Shown: in pieces, positions 47,649 through 56,898 of the stretch
How the letters are laid out: every line of letters starts with the position of its first letter
Numbering within the stretch: the stretch's first letter is position 1
From: Chryseobacterium sp.
GTDB taxonomy: Bacteria; Bacteroidota; Bacteroidia; Flavobacteriales; Weeksellaceae
DNA length: 64,000 bases
Direction of reading: 5' to 3'
Assembly (NCBI RefSeq): GCF_008831505.1
Contig: NZ_CP044507.1
Location: 744,001 to 808,000 of the forward strand
The notes under the pieces: model-generated
The model's database searches: none
What the model was told of the DNA's origin: nothing
The model's input: the letters and a program-made list of their open reading frames with translations, nothing else
Program-made: the position numbers and the translations under genes

Positions 47649-50600
47649 ATGAAAAAAATCCAGAACATCCTTATCAATACACGTACGATGGCAGTGCTGA
47701 TGCTGGTGTACGCGGCTGCGATGGGATATGCCACCTTCCTTGAAAATGATTACGGAACACCTACCGCAAAAGCCCTTATCTATGAAGCCAAATGGTTTGA
47801 GCTTGTAATGTTTCTTCTCATCCTGAATTTCATTGGAAATATATCGCGCTACCGACTTTGGAAACGTGAAAAATGGCCGGTGCTGATCTTTCACCTTTCT
47901 TTTGTACTGCTCTTCATTGGCGGAGCCATCACCCGTTATATAAGTTATGAAGGAATCATGCATATCCGTGAGGGCGATACTTCGAATGAGATTGTAACTG
48001 ATAAGCATTTCCTGAAGATTCAGATAGAAGACAAGGGAGATGTACTGCGTTATCAGGACATTCCCTATCTGATGTCTCCTCTTAACAAGAACCTTAAAGC
48101 ATCCTATAACTTCCACGACCAGAAAATATCTGTTAAGACCATTGACTTTGTGCAGCGTAAGAAAGACAGTTTGGTGGCAGATCCCAATGGCCTGGAATAC
48201 CTGCATTTTGTATCGGCGGGAGATAAAGGTAGGGTTAACTATTACCTGAAACCCGGCGAAAGTAAATCACTGGGCGGCACACTGGTTAGCTATAACCGTC
48301 CTATAGACGGCGCCATTGAATTTAAAAGCGAGAACGGAAAACTATTTATTAAAACACCTGTGGACGCAAACTATATGGTTATGGCAACGCAGGATAGTGG
48401 AAATGTAAAACAGAATGTTTACGAGCCGCTGGCACTTAGAAGTCTCTACACCATCAACGATATCCGTATAGTTGTGCCGGAAGGCCTGAAGAAAGGCAAA
48501 CTGATGGCTTTTGAAGGTGATAAGAAGAAGGATCAGTCTCTACCCGATGCGCTGACAATGGAAGTGCAGGGACCCAAAACCAAACAGACCGTAGAACTGG
48601 TTGTGGAAAGGGGTAATCCAAATCTCTTCAAACAGATCTCAATAGACGGATTGAACATCATGCTGGGCTTCGGCCCGAAAGTGTATACCACGCCTTTCGC
48701 ACTGCGTCTGGAAGATTTCGTAATGGAAACCTATCCCGGAAGTTCTTCGCCAAGTGCTTACGAAAGCCACGTTACCATTATTGACGAAGGCAAGGAAACC
48801 CCTTACAAGATTTATATGAATAATGTACTCAACCATAAAGGGTACCGTTTTTTCCAGGCCAGTTTTGATGAGGACAGACAGGGTACAGTACTTTCCGTGA
48901 ACCATGACTTCTGGGGAACTTTAATCACTTATATAGGTTATTTCTTCCTCTTCACAGCCATGTTCGTCATCTTCTTCTGGAAGGGAACCCATTTCTGGAA
49001 ACTCAATAAAATGCTGAAGAACATTAACAAAACCCGTACAGCCAGTGCTGTGGCGCTCTTTATAATGCTGGGTCTCAATGCCCAGAAGATAGAAACTCAC
49101 AGTACCACCGATGGCAGCCGGGAGAGGGTACAGGTACAGCATTCGCCTGACGATGGCCACAACCATACACCCGGGGAAAGCCATGCAGTGACAGCTCCAG
49201 CTCCGGAACAGCCTTCACAGAATTCTGTGGCACGCTCATTCAGCACGATGAAGATGATCAGTGCAGACGAAGCGATCGCCAAAACCCGCATCTCCCGCGA
49301 ACATGCGGAGAAATTTGCCTATCTTCTTGTACAGAATTATGACGGCCGTATTGTACCTATGAGCACGCAGGCTACTGATGTGCTCAGAAAACTTTATAAA
49401 AAAGATAAATTTAAAGGAACGGGAGATAACTACCTGACGGCTGAACAGTGGTTCCTGTCTGTTAATACAGATACGCCAAGCTGGACCATGGTGCCATTGA
49501 TCAAAATAGGAAGCAAAGGTGGTGAAGAACTTAAAAGAAAGACCAAAGCCAACGATGACGGTTACGCCAGCCTGATGAGTCTGTTCCCATCTGACGCATC
49601 CGGAAATTTAAAGTATGTTCTTGAGGAAGACTATAACTTAGCTTTTCGGAAAAAACCAGCTGAGCAAAGTAATTATGATAAGGAGGTAATTGCCGTAAAC
49701 GAACGTGTCCAGATTTTCAATGAATTCTTTAGCGGGCAGTTTATGAGAATAGTTCCTGTAAAGAATGATCCTAACTCCACCTGGCATTCCTGGCTGGACC
49801 AGAACTTCGAACCGGATATGGAAAGCCAGAAAGTAATGGGACCGTATTTTGCAGCGGTCGTAGCGGCACAGCAAAGCGGTAACTGGTCTCAGGCCGATGC
49901 AGAACTTAAGAAGTTAAGTGATTATCAGCAGAATTGGGGGAAAAATGTAGTTCCAGCCAAATCCAAGGTGGACCTGGAAGTGTTCATGACAAAAGTTGAC
50001 ATTAATTTCCGTCTGCTGATATTTTATACTTTTATCGCGCTCATCCTTATAGTTCTGGGCTTTGTACACCTATTCCGCCCAAGCCGAGTGCTGGATAAAA
50101 TCATAAAAACAGTACTTATTATTGGTCTGATAGGTTGGGTACTTCAGTTACTGGGTCTTATGGGTAGATGGTATATTTCCGGGCACGCACCGTGGAGTAA
50201 CGGATATGAAGCCATTGTATTTATTTCATGGGTTGGTATTACCTCCGGATTGGTTCTCTATAGGAATTCCAATGCACTTATCCCGGCAGCCGGATTTACG
50301 GTAGCCGTTATTATGATGGGCTTCGCACACGGTGGCTCTGCGCTGGACCCTCAGATCACACCTCTTGTTCCTGTACTTAAATCATACTGGCTTATTATAC
50401 ATGTGGCAATCATCACATCCAGTTATGGTTTCTTCGGCTTGTCCTTTGTAATAGCGATAATCTGCCTGATTTTTTACATCCTGGCCCGAAAGAAAGATTT
50501 CAAAGCACACAACGACCGAAGCCTGAAAGAACTCACTATAGTTTCAGAGATGTCTCTTACGATCGGACTGTATGCCCTTACGATAGGAACCTTTATGGGC

Positions 50601-50939
50601 GGCATCTGGGCCAATGAAAGCTGGGGACGATACTGGAGCTGGGACCCTAAGGAAACGTGGGCCTTTATTTCGGTGATGGTTTATGCTTTTGTGCTGCACA
50701 TGCGTTTGGTTCCTGCGCTCAGGAGCCGTTGGGCCTACCATGTAGCTACCATGTTTGCTATTTCAAGTATTGTGATGACCTATTTTGGAGTGAACTATTA
50801 CCTGAGCGGTCTTCATTCCTATGCAGCGGGTGATCCGATTCCCGTGCCGGCCTGGGTGTATATAGGATCTGGAGGAATGCTGCTGCTGGCTCTGGTTTCT
50901 TATCTCAAATTCAGGACTTTTGATAAATCAAAGAAATAA
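47649..50939 (+). CDS. ccsA: cytochrome c biogenesis ResB-CcsA fusion
   Basis: A 1096-residue System II cytochrome c maturation protein in one chain. The N-terminal ResB-like half (residues 1-460) has helices near 12-30, 50-70, 75-95 and 420-440 around a large periplasmic loop; a His-rich spacer (SPDDGHNHTPGESHA near 500) joins to a middle soluble part (about 530-770). The C-terminal CcsA-like half (about 790-1080) has eight or so helices with WYISGHAPWSNGYEA near 846 and the tryptophan-rich WGRYWSWDPKETWAFISV near 993, which binds haem. It exports and attaches haem to apocytochromes c. No separate ccsB gene is seen, as expected for the fusion. Confidence 0.94.
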   Translation: MKKIQNILINTRTMAVLMLVYAAAMGYATFLENDYGTPTAKALIYEAKWFELVMFLLILNFIGNISRYRLWKREKWPVLIFHLSFVLLFIGGAITRYISYEGIMHIREGDTSNEIVTDKHFLKIQIEDKGDVLRYQDIPYLMSPLNKNLKASYNFHDQKISVKTIDFVQRKKDSLVADPNGLEYLHFVSAGDKGRVNYYLKPGESKSLGGTLVSYNRPIDGAIEFKSENGKLFIKTPVDANYMVMATQDSGNVKQNVYEPLALRSLYTINDIRIVVPEGLKKGKLMAFEGDKKKDQSLPDALTMEVQGPKTKQTVELVVERGNPNLFKQISIDGLNIMLGFGPKVYTTPFALRLEDFVMETYPGSSSPSAYESHVTIIDEGKETPYKIYMNNVLNHKGYRFFQASFDEDRQGTVLSVNHDFWGTLITYIGYFFLFTAMFVIFFWKGTHFWKLNKMLKNINKTRTASAVALFIMLGLNAQKIETHSTTDGSRERVQVQHSPDDGHNHTPGESHAVTAPAPEQPSQNSVARSFSTMKMISADEAIAKTRISREHAEKFAYLLVQNYDGRIVPMSTQATDVLRKLYKKDKFKGTGDNYLTAEQWFLSVNTDTPSWTMVPLIKIGSKGGEELKRKTKANDDGYASLMSLFPSDASGNLKYVLEEDYNLAFRKKPAEQSNYDKEVIAVNERVQIFNEFFSGQFMRIVPVKNDPNSTWHSWLDQNFEPDMESQKVMGPYFAAVVAAQQSGNWSQADAELKKLSDYQQNWGKNVVPAKSKVDLEVFMTKVDINFRLLIFYTFIALILIVLGFVHLFRPSRVLDKIIKTVLIIGLIGWVLQLLGLMGRWYISGHAPWSNGYEAIVFISWVGITSGLVLYRNSNALIPAAGFTVAVIMMGFAHGGSALDPQITPLVPVLKSYWLIIHVAIITSSYGFFGLSFVIAIICLIFYILARKKDFKAHNDRSLKELTIVSEMSLTIGLYALTIGTFMGGIWANESWGRYWSWDPKETWAFISVMVYAFVLHMRLVPALRSRWAYHVATMFAISSIVMTYFGVNYYLSGLHSYAAGDPIPVPAWVYIGSGGMLLLALVSYLKFRTFDKSKK

Positions 50940-50956
50940 CAAGATCTTAGTTAAAT

Positions 50957-50995
50957 AGAAAAGAAGGATCCACCTAAGGTCGTTCTTTTCTTTTT
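50957..50995 (+). terminator. terminator of the ccsBA fusion gene
   Basis: AGAAAAGAA (50957-50965) pairs with TTCTTTTCT (50983-50991), with an inner GATC/GGTC extension, followed by TTTT. Confidence 0.75.
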
Positions 50996-51050
50996 GATGA
51001 TTGCTGAGACTCACAATATGCTGGGGTCAGTTATTTAACTGTGCAATAAA

Positions 51051-51087
51051 GAAGGCTGTCACACTCGCGTGCGGCAGCCCTACTTTA
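51051..51087 (-). terminator. terminator of the acyl-CoA dehydrogenase gene
   Basis: On the minus strand GGCTGCCGCAC-GCGA-GTGTGACAGCC is followed by TTCTTTATT. It lies 20 bases past the dehydrogenase stop. Confidence 0.75.
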
Positions 51088-51106
51088 TGCTCTGTTTGCT
51101 GTTTTT

Positions 51107-52288
51107 CTAGGAAAAAGCATTGAATCCAGTAATGTCCAGACCTGTAATCAGCAGATGAACATCATGTGTTCCTTCATACGTAATTACCGATTCCAGGTTG
51201 GCTGCGTGGCGCATCATCGGGAATTCACCCATTATTCCCATTCCTCCCATAATCTGACGGCTTTCGCGTGCGATGTCAATAGCCATCTTTACATTGTTCC
51301 TTTTAGCCATTGAAATCTGGGCCGGTGTTGCTTTATGGTCATTTTTCAAATTACCCAATTGGAGACAGAGAAGTTGTGCCTTGGTAATTTCAGTAAGGAA
51401 TTCAGCCAGTTTCTTCTGCTGCAACTGGAATCCGCCAATGGGTTTACCAAACTGCTTTCTCTCTTTGGAATACTGCAGTGCCGTACAGTAACAGTCGATT
51501 GCCGCTCCGATAACCCCCCAGGAAATACCGTAACGCGCAGAATTCAGACAGGAAAGTGGTCCTTTCAAACCCGTAACATTTGGCAGCAGGTTTTCTTTTG
51601 GCACCTTTACATCATTGAATACAAGCTCACCGGTTTTTGAGGCCCGTAAACTCCATTTATTGTGTGTTTCCGGTGTAGTAAAACCTTCAAAGCCCCTTTC
51701 AACAATAAGTCCCTGAACTTTTCCGTCTTCATTTTTAGCCCAAACCACTGCGAGGTCACAAAGTGGGGCGTTGGTAATCCACATTTTGGCACCGTTCAGC
51801 AAATAATGGTCACCGTTGTCTTTAAAATAGGTTTCCATGGAGCCCGGATCTGATCCGTGGTTAGGTTCTGTAAGTCCAAAAGCACCGATTAATTCTCCCT
51901 TGGCCAATCCGGGCAGGAATTTTTTCTTTTGCTCTTCGGAACCGAATTCATTAATCGGAAACATAACTAACGAACTCTGAACAGAAGCTGCGGAACGTAC
52001 TGCGGAGTCGCCCCGTTCCAGTTCCTGCATAATGATACCATAGGAAATCTGGTCCAGACCGGAACCGCCATATTCTTCCGGGATATAAGGCCCCAGTGCT
52101 CCAATGGCTCCCAATTCCTTCATCAGGTTGGGGATATCAGTATGGTTTTGTGCCGCATCATCAATTTTTGGCATTACGAAACTCTCCACCCAATCGCGAA
52201 CCGACTGTCTTATCAGTTTGTGCTCGTCTGTGAGCATGCTGTCCATTAAGAAATAGTCCGGAATAGTGGTAAGCGGGTAGTATGACAT
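51107..52288 (-). CDS. acyl-CoA dehydrogenase, glutaryl-CoA dehydrogenase-like
   Basis: A 393-residue FAD enzyme. N-terminal helical domain, the substrate/FAD signature AFGLTEPNHGSDPGSM near 135-150, WITNAPLCDLAVVWA near 168 and the C-terminal RQIMGGMGIMGEFPMMRHAANLESV near 345-368. The catalytic base is the Glu of VITYEGTHDVHLL near 372, the position used by glutaryl-CoA dehydrogenase, and the overall pattern (DYFLMDSMLTDEHKLIR at the start) fits that subfamily, which oxidatively decarboxylates glutaryl-CoA from lysine and tryptophan breakdown. It is a single-gene unit. Substrate assignment is by remembered similarity. Confidence 0.88.
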   Translation of the reverse strand: MSYYPLTTIPDYFLMDSMLTDEHKLIRQSVRDWVESFVMPKIDDAAQNHTDIPNLMKELGAIGALGPYIPEEYGGSGLDQISYGIIMQELERGDSAVRSAASVQSSLVMFPINEFGSEEQKKKFLPGLAKGELIGAFGLTEPNHGSDPGSMETYFKDNGDHYLLNGAKMWITNAPLCDLAVVWAKNEDGKVQGLIVERGFEGFTTPETHNKWSLRASKTGELVFNDVKVPKENLLPNVTGLKGPLSCLNSARYGISWGVIGAAIDCYCTALQYSKERKQFGKPIGGFQLQQKKLAEFLTEITKAQLLCLQLGNLKNDHKATPAQISMAKRNNVKMAIDIARESRQIMGGMGIMGEFPMMRHAANLESVITYEGTHDVHLLITGLDITGFNAFS

Positions 52289-52471
52289 AATTTTTTTTGA
52301 TTTTGCTAAAATTAAGATTTTTCGTCTACGTGAGGAAATATTTAAGGTTGAATAATTTCTCTACGGCCTCGCCAAAGTTTTCGCCATTTTCAGGAATCCA
52401 TTCCCCAGCTGTGCTAATTTTGCGCACTTTTATCAGATGCGGTGTTCACCGGCATCTCTAAACACAAGCTT

Positions 52472-53090
52472 ATGAAACGTATACTTCTTACCTTTACCAT
52501 CCTGGTGTCATTCACACTTAAATCCCAGAAAGCCGGTATTGAAGCCGAGGTTAATCTTCTTGTGAACTCAGTAAGCAGTGACTCCCTCAGATCATATGTA
52601 GAAAAACTTGTAGGTTTTGGCACACGCCATACCATGAGTTCCACATCCGATCCGGTAAAGGGTATTGGGGCTGCCAGATCCTGGGTGCTGTCCAAATTCA
52701 GGACCTATGCCGCAAATTCAGATGGACGTATGCATGTATATCTCCAAAATCAGGATGTGCGGCCGGACGGTAAACGCATCAGCAGAAGGACCAGTCTGGG
52801 GAATCCTGTGGCATTACTGAAAGGTACAGACCCATCCGACAAAAGAATCTTCGTTATTGCGCACATCTGGACTCAAGAGCCTCGGATGTGATGGACTGGC
52901 AGACAGCGGCGCCCGGCGCCAATGATGACGGCAGTGGAGTAGCCGCAGTTATTGAGAGCGCCAGGATATATTTACCAGTGAAACATCGGCAACTATACCA
53001 TTTTCCAAAGACAATTTCCTGTTTGCTGTTCAGAGCGTTTCTGAATCAGGCAATCTTAGCCTGCCTGTGATTCCAAAGGTTTCCAGATAA
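52472..53090 (+). pseudogene. M28-family peptidase gene, frameshifted with large internal deletion
   Basis: From ATG 52472 a signal peptide (MKRILLTFTILVSFTLKSQ) leads into an M28 N-terminus: YVEKLVGFGTRHTMSST near residue 46, up to FVIAH near 52863. There the frame breaks; read two bases later it continues as LDSRASDVMDWQTAAPGAND, the metal-binding heart of an M28 peptidase, then DGSGVAAVIESAR. Near 52968 the sequence jumps, in a third frame, to FTSETSATIPFSKDN... ending SLPVIPKVSR and a stop at 53088-53090, which resembles the C-terminal fibronectin-like end of Bacteroidota M28 enzymes. Most of the catalytic domain is missing, so it is dead. Confidence 0.85.
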
Positions 53091-53119
53091 AAAAAAATCC
53101 GTTCGGAGAGGAACGGATT
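53091..53119 (-). terminator. terminator of fabI
   Basis: On the minus strand AATCCGTTC-CTCTCC-GAACGGATT is followed by TTTTTTT. It lies 21 bases past the fabI stop. Confidence 0.85.
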
Positions 53120-53139
53120 CATTTCTGTATTCTGAATAA

Positions 53140-53961
53140 TTATTCTGGTGCGTTCATGTCATATTTGTTGACTACCTTCTGCGATACTCCTGTATTGCTG
53201 AAGCCTCCGTCGTGGAAGAGGTTCTGCATCGTAACCATTTTTGTAAGGTCACTGAACATGGATACACAGTAGTTAGCACACTGTTCCGCAGATGCGTTGC
53301 CAAGCGGCGACATATCATCGGCATATCCAAAGAAGCCACCGAAACCTTTCACACCACTGCCGGCGGTAGTCATGGTAGGCGACTGCGAAATGGTATTTAC
53401 CCGCACTTTTGCCTTTTCGCCCCAATAATAACCAAATGTTCTGGCGATACTTTCCAGATAGGCTTTGTTATCGGACATGTCATTATAATCAGGGAATGTT
53501 CTTTGGGCAGCGATATAGCTAAGGGCCAAAATGGAACCCCACTCGTTCATGCAGTCTTTTTCCCAGGCCACGCGCATTACTTTGTGGAAGGAAACAGCGG
53601 AAATGTCCCAGCCTTTTTCCAGCCAGTCGTAGTTCATTTCCGTATAATGCTTGCCTTTTCTTACGTTCACGGACATACCAATGGAATGCAGAATAAAGTC
53701 GATCTTACCGAACTTTTCAACGGCCGCATCAAAGAGTTTTCCAAGGTCCTCTACTGAAGTTGCATCGGCGCCAATTACTTCAGAACCGGTTTTTTCAGCA
53801 AGTTCGTTCAGCTCACCCATGCGCAGGGCTATAGGAGCGTTGGACAGAATAAATTCAGCACCTTCTTCATGACATTTTTCAGCAACCTTCCAGGCAATGG
53901 ACTGGTTATTCAGTGCGCCGAAAATAATCCCCTTTTTTCCTTTTAATAATCCGTATGACAT
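53140..53961 (-). CDS. fabI: enoyl-ACP reductase (NADH)
   Basis: Short-chain-dehydrogenase-type enzyme for the last reduction of fatty acid elongation. 273 residues. Seen: LKGKKGIIFGALNNQSIAWKVA-type Rossmann start at 5-26, LHSIGMSVNVRKGKHYTEM near 90-108, and the YxxxxxxK catalytic region as Tyr-Asn-Asp...Lys near 158-168 (FPDYNDMSDNKAYLES), plus NTISQSPTMTTAGSGV near 193. Start ATG 53961. Single-gene unit with its own terminator and a TACTTTTG box upstream. Confidence 0.94.
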   Translation of the reverse strand: MSYGLLKGKKGIIFGALNNQSIAWKVAEKCHEEGAEFILSNAPIALRMGELNELAEKTGSEVIGADATSVEDLGKLFDAAVEKFGKIDFILHSIGMSVNVRKGKHYTEMNYDWLEKGWDISAVSFHKVMRVAWEKDCMNEWGSILALSYIAAQRTFPDYNDMSDNKAYLESIARTFGYYWGEKAKVRVNTISQSPTMTTAGSGVKGFGGFFGYADDMSPLGNASAEQCANYCVSMFSDLTKMVTMQNLFHDGGFSNTGVSQKVVNKYDMNAPE

Positions 53962-53979
53962 AATTTATTTTTTGAATAA

Positions 53980-53987
53980 CAAAAGTA
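53980..53987 (-). promoter_or_regulatory. candidate -7 box for fabI
   Basis: TACTTTTG on the minus strand matches TAnnTTTG, 18 bases before the fabI ATG. No TTG at the usual -33 position. Confidence 0.45.
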
Positions 53988-54009
53988 AGAAATTAATTGT
54001 TCGGGGCAT

Positions 54010-54040
54010 AAAAAAGAGAGCCGAATTACTTCGGCCCTCT
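54010..54040 (-). terminator. terminator after the LEA-like gene
   Basis: On the minus strand AGAGGGCCGAA-GTAA-TTCGGCTCTCT is followed by TTTTT. It lies 11 bases past the stop at 54051. Confidence 0.85.
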
Positions 54041-54050
54041 GTTTAACTGA

Positions 54051-54362
54051 TTATCTTGTTGTATCCCTCCAGGTATCTCTGGTGGTATCTGCAGCGTCAT
54101 CGGCTGCATCTTTAGTGTCTTCCCAGGCCTCTTCTGTCCAGTCTTTTGTTTTCTCCCATGCGCTGGAAACTGCATCTTTAGTATCTTCCCAGGCATCCTG
54201 AACATTATCTTTGGCTCTCTCCATCCAGCCTTCAGCAGTAGCTTCCCTGTTGTTACGCTTTTGCTCGCGGATGTAGTCCTTAGCTCTGTCTGCATAATCA
54301 TTTACGGTCCACTTTGCACTGTTTACTGCGTGTTCTGCTTTGTTGTAATCTTGATTGTCCAT
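54051..54362 (-). CDS. small hydrophilic LEA-like repeat protein
   Basis: A 103-residue, very hydrophilic protein without signal peptide or membrane segment. From residue 50 it is built of an imperfect repeat of about 11 residues with the pattern (A/D)WEDTKDA: DAWEDTKDAVSSAWEKTKDW, then EEAWEDTKDAADDAADTTRD. This spacing predicts an amphipathic helix as in LEA and YtxH/apolipoprotein-like stress proteins. A second open frame over the same region (54026-54301) is not supported. It probably protects membranes or proteins under stress (inference). Flanked by a terminator and a 228-base AT-rich upstream gap in which I see no gene. Confidence 0.7.
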   Translation of the reverse strand: MDNQDYNKAEHAVNSAKWTVNDYADRAKDYIREQKRNNREATAEGWMERAKDNVQDAWEDTKDAVSSAWEKTKDWTEEAWEDTKDAADDAADTTRDTWRDTTR

Positions 54363-54590
54363 TTTTTGATTTTTTTAAATTAATAATTGTGATTTGGTAG
54401 TTCTGATACAACAATTAATATTCCGAATTTCGTTAATATTATGTTAAACCTATTTAACCTTAGCATTTCTTCATTTGCAGATTAAAATCATTTTGTGAGA
54501 TCAGCATTTTAAATGGATATAATGTCTACATTTACCCTTACGGCCGAATTAATTTCTGCACGCCTGTTACTTAGTGAGTAAAAGAACAAT

Positions 54591-55148
54591 ATGGAGTTAA
54601 AAAGATGTCCCTGGTCTGAGAAGGATGAGCTTTACAGGACGTACCATGATGAGGAATGGGGAAAGCCGGTGTATGAAGACAATATTATTTTTGAATTCCT
54701 GGTGCTCGAAAGTTTCCAGGCGGGACTTTCATGGTACACCATTCTGAAGAAGCGTGAAAATTTCCGTAAGGCTTTTGATGATTTTGATTACCGGAATATC
54801 GCACTTTATGATGAAACAAAAGTTGCCGGTCTCATGTCGGATGCCGGCATCGTACGTAACAGGCTTAAAATTCTGGCCACCGTCAATAATGCCCGGCGTT
54901 TTCTGGAAGTACAACAGGAATTCGGAAGCTTTTCGGAATACATCTGGGATTTTGTAGACGGCACGCCGCTCATCAACAGGCCCGTTACAACGGCTGATGT
55001 GCCCGCTACGAGTGCCGTTTCAGATGCTCTTGCCAAAGATTTAAAGAAACGTGGATTTAAGTTTTTAGGTTCCACAGTGATGTATGCTCATATGCAGGCT
55101 ACCGGAATGGTGGATGATCATCTGGTGGACTGTCATTGCAAAAAATAA
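54591..55148 (+). CDS. tag: DNA-3-methyladenine glycosylase I
   Basis: Excises 3-methyladenine from alkylated DNA. 185 residues. Family signatures: RCPWSEKDELYRTYHDEEWG at 4-23, FEFLVLESFQAGLSWYTILKKRENFRKAF near 33-61, and the zinc-binding residues at both ends (Cys near 5, His near 18, and the C-terminal DDHLVDCHCKK with His and Cys). Single gene between terminators and an intergenic region; no TAnnTTTG box found. Firm call. Confidence 0.94.
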   Translation: MELKRCPWSEKDELYRTYHDEEWGKPVYEDNIIFEFLVLESFQAGLSWYTILKKRENFRKAFDDFDYRNIALYDETKVAGLMSDAGIVRNRLKILATVNNARRFLEVQQEFGSFSEYIWDFVDGTPLINRPVTTADVPATSAVSDALAKDLKKRGFKFLGSTVMYAHMQATGMVDDHLVDCHCKK

Positions 55149-55149
55149 G

Positions 55150-55179
55150 TTGCACCGTACCTTTTTATTGTTAGTTTTG
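55150..55179 (+). promoter_or_regulatory. promoter of the tandem secreted-protein pair
   Basis: TTG (55150-55152), 19 bases, TAGTTTTG (55172-55179). Both elements and spacing match the Bacteroidota consensus; the start codon is 17 bases downstream. Confidence 0.7.
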
Positions 55180-55195
55180 TTGATATAACAAAAAT

Positions 55196-56014
55196 ATGAA
55201 GAGAATTTTACTGGGTTTCGTCCTTATCGGGACACAGTCGTCACTGTCTGCACAAGAAAGTGACAGGGAAATTTACTCGCGGGCCGTATTTACAATGAAT
55301 GATGGATCTGAAAAACCGGTATTGTTCTATAGGTATACTTATCCCACGCAAAGCCTCTATACTTATATTGAAGGTTCGGATATTCATAATTTCGAATATA
55401 AGCTTGAAGCAGAAAGTAAAATACTGAAGATAAATGCTGAAGAAGTTAAGAAGGTGAGGTTCATGGATGAATACGAGGATGAAATACTGGGATTGGAGCG
55501 TTTGCAGCTGAAGGCGGTGAATATTAAAGGCGAAATTGTGGATAAGGCTTATGATTCCTGGCAGCCACTGCTGTATGACGGGAAAATAAAGATCTATGGC
55601 TCTACCTCATATAACTGTACCAACAATGCATGTTCCTATGCAAATACAAGAATTTACATCAGAAATGCTAAGGATGATTTTGCCATCATGCCTATAGATT
55701 ATGATCGACTGAACCTCTTCAATATGGGAAAAGTTGATGAAAAAATGGTTGAAGCCTTCCGAATGGTAGGTGGAGGCTGTGCCGACTTTAATATTTATCT
55801 GGAGTCTTTACAAAATAAGCTTCGGGATCGCGAGTTTCGTAAACAGTACAGTCAGGAATGGCTGGCCATTTTTAGAAAGAGCATCAAGGAAGGCCGCGCA
55901 AGAAGGAAAGGGAAGGCCACAACAAATAACACCATTGCCGAAAATATGATGGAGTTTTATATGAAAATGTATACGGGAATCGTATTCGAGTATGAGAAAA
56001 ACTGCAAGCATTAA
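55196..56014 (+). CDS. secreted hypothetical protein, tandem paralogue 1
   Basis: A 272-residue exported protein (signal peptide MKRILLGFVLIGTQSSLSAQ). No known family recognised. The middle (about 30-150) is beta-rich and the C-terminal third is helical. It carries the shared motif VEAFRMVGGGCADFNIYLES near residue 185 and KIKIYGSTSYNCTNNACSY near 128-146. Cysteine pairs in the exported part may form disulfides. The downstream gene at 56051 has the same layout, so the two arose by duplication. They share a promoter and terminator. Function unknown. Confidence 0.7.
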   Translation: MKRILLGFVLIGTQSSLSAQESDREIYSRAVFTMNDGSEKPVLFYRYTYPTQSLYTYIEGSDIHNFEYKLEAESKILKINAEEVKKVRFMDEYEDEILGLERLQLKAVNIKGEIVDKAYDSWQPLLYDGKIKIYGSTSYNCTNNACSYANTRIYIRNAKDDFAIMPIDYDRLNLFNMGKVDEKMVEAFRMVGGGCADFNIYLESLQNKLRDREFRKQYSQEWLAIFRKSIKEGRARRKGKATTNNTIAENMMEFYMKMYTGIVFEYEKNCKH

Positions 56015-56050
56015 TTTAATTTAGAAAAATAACCAGATATCAGATAAAAC

Positions 56051-56860
56051 ATGAAGAAAATTTTACTCGTTAGTTCCATGCTTTTGGTTTCCTCCAACTT
56101 CTTTGCGCAATATGCGGACAAGAAGGATTATATTGCTGAGTTCGCCATGGAGGACGGAAGTACAGTACGCGGCCATTTTATAGCAGAAGTAACCCGCTCC
56201 ACATCAATGGGAGGTTTTATTTTGAGCAACAGAATTGCTGCCTTTCAGTACGCCGACACGGAAACTAAAAAAAGGAGCAGGCTGAACTCCCGTGATGTAA
56301 AGAGAATCGTTTATTACAACGGCGCAGATATCGCTAAAATTCAGGAAAAGATTCAGGTGAAGCAGGTTACCAATAACTTTAAACTAAGCGCTGAAACCGA
56401 TGAAGAGTTTGAGTTCCTCCTGCGTGACGGCAAGATTCAGCTTTATGGTTCCAATGTCTTCCGGTGCGAAGATATGTCTTGCTACTACACGCACAGTAAC
56501 TTTTACCTAAAGAAAAGCGCTGATCCGTATGCTGTGCTCGCTGTAAAACCTAAAAGTCAGATCAGTTTCAAATTGGGTTCGTCCATTGAAAATACCGTTG
56601 ATGCATTCAGAATGGTAGGAGGCAAGTGTGCTGCCTTCAATGACTACCTGGATTTCTTTGATAAGACAGTAATAAAAGAACAGCAGCTGGATAAGAAACT
56701 GCAAAAGGACTATCAGGTGATATTCAAGGAAACAATGAAAGAATTGGCCGCCAGGAAACAAACCCGTAATCTTTTTGATGAAGTAGCAGGCAGGGTGCAG
56801 GCGCGTCAGATGGAGGTGTTTCTCGGAATTTTAGGTGAATACGAGAAATCATGTCCCTAA
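56051..56860 (+). CDS. secreted hypothetical protein, tandem paralogue 2
   Basis: A 269-residue exported protein (signal peptide MKKILLVSSMLLVSSNFFAQ). It matches its upstream neighbour in length, in order of parts and in motifs: DGKIQLYGSNVFRCEDMSCYYT near 125-146 and VDAFRMVGGKCAAFNDYLDF near 182-201. The N-terminus (KKDYIAEFAMEDGSTVRGHF) resembles the start of the first paralogue after the signal. No enzyme motif is seen. A strong terminator follows. Its expression must come from the upstream promoter. Confidence 0.7.
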   Translation: MKKILLVSSMLLVSSNFFAQYADKKDYIAEFAMEDGSTVRGHFIAEVTRSTSMGGFILSNRIAAFQYADTETKKRSRLNSRDVKRIVYYNGADIAKIQEKIQVKQVTNNFKLSAETDEEFEFLLRDGKIQLYGSNVFRCEDMSCYYTHSNFYLKKSADPYAVLAVKPKSQISFKLGSSIENTVDAFRMVGGKCAAFNDYLDFFDKTVIKEQQLDKKLQKDYQVIFKETMKELAARKQTRNLFDEVAGRVQARQMEVFLGILGEYEKSCP

Positions 56861-56864
56861 ATAG

Positions 56865-56898
56865 AAAGAGGATTTCAGTTTTTAAATCCTCTCTTTTT
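56865..56898 (+). terminator. terminator of the tandem pair
   Basis: AGAGGATTT (56867-56875) pairs with AAATCCTCT (56884-56892), followed by CTTTTTT. Confidence 0.85.

Noticed and set aside
54026-54301. Open frame of 91 codons overlapping the LEA-like gene
   Set aside because: Shifted reading of the repeat region; lacks the regular WEDTKDA pattern and its end runs through the terminator.
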